In this document: in pieces, positions 60,350 to 64,000 of the stretch | How positions within the stretch are numbered: the first letter of the stretch is position 1 | Layout: every line of letters starts with the position of its first letter | Source of the DNA: Eunapius fragilis | Taxonomy: Eukaryota; Porifera; Demospongiae; Spongillida; Spongillidae | Direction of reading: 5' to 3' | DNA length: 64,000 nt | Assembly (NCBI GenBank): GCA_963681505.1 | Contig: OY811971.1 | Span: 8,303,991-8,367,990, forward strand | The notes under the pieces: model-generated | Seen by the model: only the letters and a program-made list of their open reading frames with translations | Database searches by the model: none | Told to the model about the DNA's origin: nothing | Position numbers and translations under genes: made by a program

Positions 60350-61088
60350 TGTTTGCTTTAAGAGAACAAAAAAGTTCGTGTTTTACCTCGTCTCCAGGCC
60401 AAATCTTCTCCTTCGTCAACGTCGTCTTTGTCTTCTTCTCGGGTGAGTATAACTCCGGATAGGAATGGTTTTAAAGAGCGCCAATTATACCAATCGCTTT
60501 AGAATCTCCTGGAAGGACATATTCAAGTATCAGATCTATGAATAAACTGATATACGTAATCATTACGTAATGCCTAGTGTTGAATTGAAGCGTTCCCATG
60601 GCGACATTTACGTATATTTAGAATTGTACAAACAAAAGTGGACGAGTTAGAATTCTCCCGCGTTCCTTACAGTGATCTCAAAAAAAAGCGGGCGTCTGCT
60701 CGTGACGGTAATTGAAGCGGGGGGGGGGGGGGGGGGGGGGGGGGCACTTGTCAGTATTAATAATCGATAAAAAATGATAATGAAAAAATAGAGGAAACAA
60801 GTAAAGAAAAACATTCTCTAACGAATTAGTTGGTGGGATATAGGAATTGGAGGCAAAGGTGGTGTAAAAAGGAAGGGAACAAGGTTTTGGGAAAAGATAA
60901 ATGATACTAAAATCCTATATTTAGCACGTGTTAATGTAACAGAACCAAATGAAGTGCTAAATATAGGATTTTAGTATCATTTATCTTTTCCCAAAACCTT
61001 GTTCCCTTCCTTTTTACATCACCTTAATTTGCCTCCAATTTCTATATCCCACCAACTTTCTCGTTAGAGAATGTTTTTCTTTACTTGT
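60350..61088. mobile_element. Foldback element with long hairpin, copy 2
   Basis: The part 60,797-61,088 is a hairpin of roughly 130-bp arms containing GTGCTAAATATAGGATTTTA and GTTGGTGGGATATAGGAATT, clearly related to the hairpin at 34,599-34,871. The sequence in front of it also resembles that upstream of copy 1. A 26-base G run (60,719-60,744) sits just before the hairpin, and is absent from copy 1. Confidence 0.7.
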
Positions 61089-61334
61089 CTATATAGTTAT
61101 TATAAAAGGCCACTTTATGCCTAAAAAACTGAGATTTTTCATTTTTTACTCTTGTGGTAAGCACTATAATTGCTTTCAGGCATGGGAAGACACTGATTCC
61201 TTGGGGACCAACAGCAGTTGTCATTGAGGAATTGTGAGTATGACTTTGTTTGGAAGTGTAGTGTGGAGGAAGAGGAAACATTGAGAATGGGGGAGGGGGG
61301 AAGTCAGAATGCTCCTCTCCATTCACCCACCCCC

Positions 61335-61726
61335 AGGCATCTTCATTAGATGTACATGTACCTCTGTCCCTGGATGTCTGTCTGTCGGGCTTACATTGCC
61401 CACGCCAAGGTCAACAAGCATTGTACTTTACTCAATGTGGATTATTTCTAACCTCCTCCCAGGTAAAAGAATGTGTGGATTATGTGTGTGTGAGTGCTGA
61501 AATACACACATGCATGCACAATGAACATGCACATATAACTTTACACGTGCACCCTCCTTCCCAGGCTGCTGAACAGAAGGATGAAAAGAGGGAGCAGAAG
61601 AGAGAAAAGCAGAGATGTCCATCCAAAAATTTTGCCAGCCATTTCCCAGTGGAACTAACTCCTCTGGGTACTGCAGGAACCTTGGGGGTCATTGACACAC
61701 CCCCTGGTGTTTCACCACAGATGTAA
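61335..61726 (+). CDS. Possible last two exons of an unrecognised host gene
   Basis: Two open segments join in phase 0. The first, about 61,338-61,461, follows a CCCCCAG acceptor (ASSLDVHVPLSL...LYFTQCGLFLTSSQ) and ends at GTAAAAG. The second, 61,564-61,726, lies behind a CCTTCCCAG acceptor (AAEQKDEKREQKREKQRC, then VELTPLGTAGTLGVIDTPPG) and ends in TAA. A further candidate exon at about 61,182-61,231 (HGKTLIPWGPTAVVIEE, donor GTGAGT) does not match phase. AATAAATAAATAA near 62,395 could serve for polyadenylation. No domain is recognised, and the K/E-rich stretch could occur by chance. Confidence 0.3.
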
Positions 61727-63757
61727 CAAAGCGATGGGACTATTGCAACATTTCAGTGTGGTATTTATTTGGACTATTGCTTTTAAAATCGTTAGTAATC
61801 TTGGTGTATTTGCATTTTGGCGGAAGATCAGGTATCAAGCCTTACCAAGATTTGTACCCATCTGATAGTGTTGTGAGCTACGTGTGATAGCCATACTTGC
61901 TATCAGAGGGACACACAAACCTTGGTATTGGCTTGATACACGACCTGTGAAGGATCTTGCAGTTCATTATATGACAATGTTACAATGTACACATGAGGAC
62001 AGGGAATCACTCCCAACTACTGCACACCAGTTCTATGCTTTGGCAGAGAGGGGAGGAGGTAGATTTTCATCTTTCGCAACTCACATGAACACAGGAGTGC
62101 AACAGTATTCTTAGTCACCAAGCAGTACATGAGTGGTGACAAGGACAATGTTGGTGACAATATGTCTCACTGCATGAACTAGCTATGAAGAAGCCATTCA
62201 TTACCAGGGCATGACCTAGATGACTAGTGAAGTGCGTGGCTCTAATCGAAGTTTGCCCTCTCACCCCCACTGAAATTTTTGCTTCACTAACACACATTCA
62301 TAAACATAAACAACACATTCATAAACAAACACAAAACAACAAAACAGACTATCATTGTAATTGCAATGTGTTATAATATGTTCATTTTGAAATACAATAA
62401 ATAAATAAACAAAACAAAAGTGATCTGTTCAAACAATAGGATAAGAACACTAGGGTGCACTGGGTTCAGGGCGGAACCATCAGATCCTTTTAAGCCCTAT
62501 TTATATGTCAAAGCCATGGAGGTGTGACTGCCACATGGTGTAGTCTTTACTATCTGAGAACTCAATGCTTCTCTTTTTTCTGTAATAGAGGTCCAGGTCG
62601 TTCTTTTTATGCATGTATAAAAATTTGGTATGTTCCTTTTTCGGCTGGTAGGTACATTCATAGAATACACAAAACCACAGACACAATGAATATCTATACA
62701 AATGGTGCACACATAAGGGGTACAATGGTGTAGACATTAGAGGGGTCCCAATGGCAGGAAGGGCAATTGTGATGGGGCAGCGACGGGGACAGTTACTTAT
62801 CACTTGTGATGGGGAACACACATGTAATTATGTATTTATAAATATACATTGCAATAGAGGTTGTTTGCTAAATTTAGGTCTGTAATTCATAATTTGCATA
62901 ATTTCCATAAGCTTACCTAGTTTCCAACTAAATATTAACAAAGGAATTAAAAACAAACTGTCAAACTATCCCCTTTGACACAAGTGACTATCCTCGTAGT
63001 GACCCCGGCCCTTACTAGTGACCTTCCCCATCACAAATGACCTTCCCCATCACAAACAGGTGACCTTCACCATTGCTGCCCCGTCACAAGTAAAAGCAGA
63101 ACTGTCTGACAACCAGAGAGGCACCGACACATCTTTCTAGCCACCCTATCCCTTGCTGTCCTTGGTGAGTTTAACTGATAACATTGAACTAAGTAGGTTC
63201 ATCGCTCATGTGCCCCATTAAGCATTCGTTCTGCAGTTTTAGAAGGTAGGTGGGTGTGGCTATGCGTAATGCCTGCTTGGATGTGAAACAGTTTCTGACA
63301 GTGAGCAATGTAGCAATGTTTTTGGAATAGTGAGCAACCGTTTTAAGTGGCATTTGTATCAAAGCAGAAATTCAGACATCATTCCTTATTCATTGTTACA
63401 GTTGACTTTCTGGGTTCTGTCCTCAACCTGACAGTTTAGTAAAGGCAATGAACAAACTTTACTCATTCATTCAATTATTTATGAACGTGGCCTGCATACT
63501 ATCATTTAATTCACTGCTGATCTACTGCATGATTGTAGAATTAAATTCAAAGACACATGTACCTTTTAATGATGTACATTTTGGAGGGGAGGGAGGGAGA
63601 GTGCATATTAATTTGTGTTGCATGCCAAGCCCACAAGAAGTCTGAGAACCCCTGGGCCAGGCATGGCCAGGGGGCACTATCTGGAACAGTGAAACAGTTC
63701 TCACGTAGCAGTGATGTAATCCATCTGCAGCTGTGAGTGTGGATGTGGGTACTATCC

Positions 63758-63795
<38 letters not shown>

Positions 63796-64000
63796 AGCGC
63801 TGAAAACCTGGATCCGCCGCTGATACCGGTGTGCTGTTAGGCAAATCTGACGTGTCTAAATTGGTTTAATAGACATTAATTGTCACCTTCAGGATCTACG
63901 TGATTTAGAATCTCGCTACCTCTAGTCCTCTAGTGACTATCTAAAATTAGACTTAATTTACAGACAGGCAATATACATAGGTGAGTTACTACATGTAGCA
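61727..64000. other. No gene seen
   Basis: The sequence is AT-rich. GTGAC-type and CCCCATCAC direct repeats lie near 62,770-63,090. A 35-base C run (63,761-63,795) is followed by GGATCCGCCGCTGA, which looks like a MITE end related to other G-tract elements of the window. Confidence 0.55.

Larger units (their letters stand above)
57077..61334. other. Downstream intergenic region with repeats, poly-G tracts and a gap
   Basis: No gene supported. It contains several G-rich blocks (57,358-57,378, 57,800-57,810, 57,967-57,997, 59,186-59,205, 60,719-60,744), an assembly gap, and a foldback repeat near 60.4-61.1 kb. A short hairpin AGGAACTACGATAGTAGTTCCT lies near 60,178-60,199. Open frames here are low-complexity or overlap repeats. 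Confidence 0.6.

Overview
The window looks like animal nuclear DNA: AT-rich, intron-rich, and full of small inverted-repeat elements and retroelement fossils. A sponge or other early-branching invertebrate is my best guess. This rests on the gene architecture and the BEL/Pao-rich repeat content and cannot be proved from this sequence alone. There is one run of 200 N (58,189-58,388).

The window is dominated by one giant plus-strand gene, from 5,785 to 57,076, that I identify as a homologue of RNF213 (mysterin), the dynein-like AAA+ giant. I could thread 43 exons (about 4,686 codons) with compatible splice phases; the 5' end is missing. In order the protein has a long helical stalk, a first AAA unit with Walker A GNAGDGKT, a second with GETGVGKT and Walker B VFLDEVN, a third with GAPGSSKT and Walker B VVFMDEAG, then degenerate AAA units, a shell/core region, and a C-terminal domain. 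Two features are unusual. The RING finger is absent: the flanking helices are joined across a 65-bp intron. The protein also ends in an acidic linker plus two SAM domains. The second zinc site of RNF213 (RZ finger) is not recognisable either. The gene therefore looks like an RNF213 motor that lost its known ubiquitin-ligase centres and gained an oligomerisation tail.

Layout: 1-5,784 holds a Ty3/Gypsy fossil, part of an unrelated minus-strand coiled-coil gene (1,416-2,295) and small transposons. 5,785-32,882 holds exons 1-26, with mobile elements in the larger introns. The 11-kb intron 32,883-44,157 holds a long foldback element, a broken BEL/Pao element on the minus strand, and a Tigger/pogo transposase gene inserted in it. 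Exons 27-32 (44,158-45,776) are followed by an intron with a second broken BEL/Pao element on the plus strand, then exons 33-43. 57,077-64,000 is mostly repeats, poly-G tracts and a gap, with one possible short host exon pair near 61.3-61.7 kb.

The mobile fraction contains an apparent family of TTAA-flanked elements whose ends carry two short perfect palindromes side by side. The palindrome sequence differs between members while the layout is kept. I regard this family and the RING-less, SAM-tailed RNF213 as the two most interesting items here.
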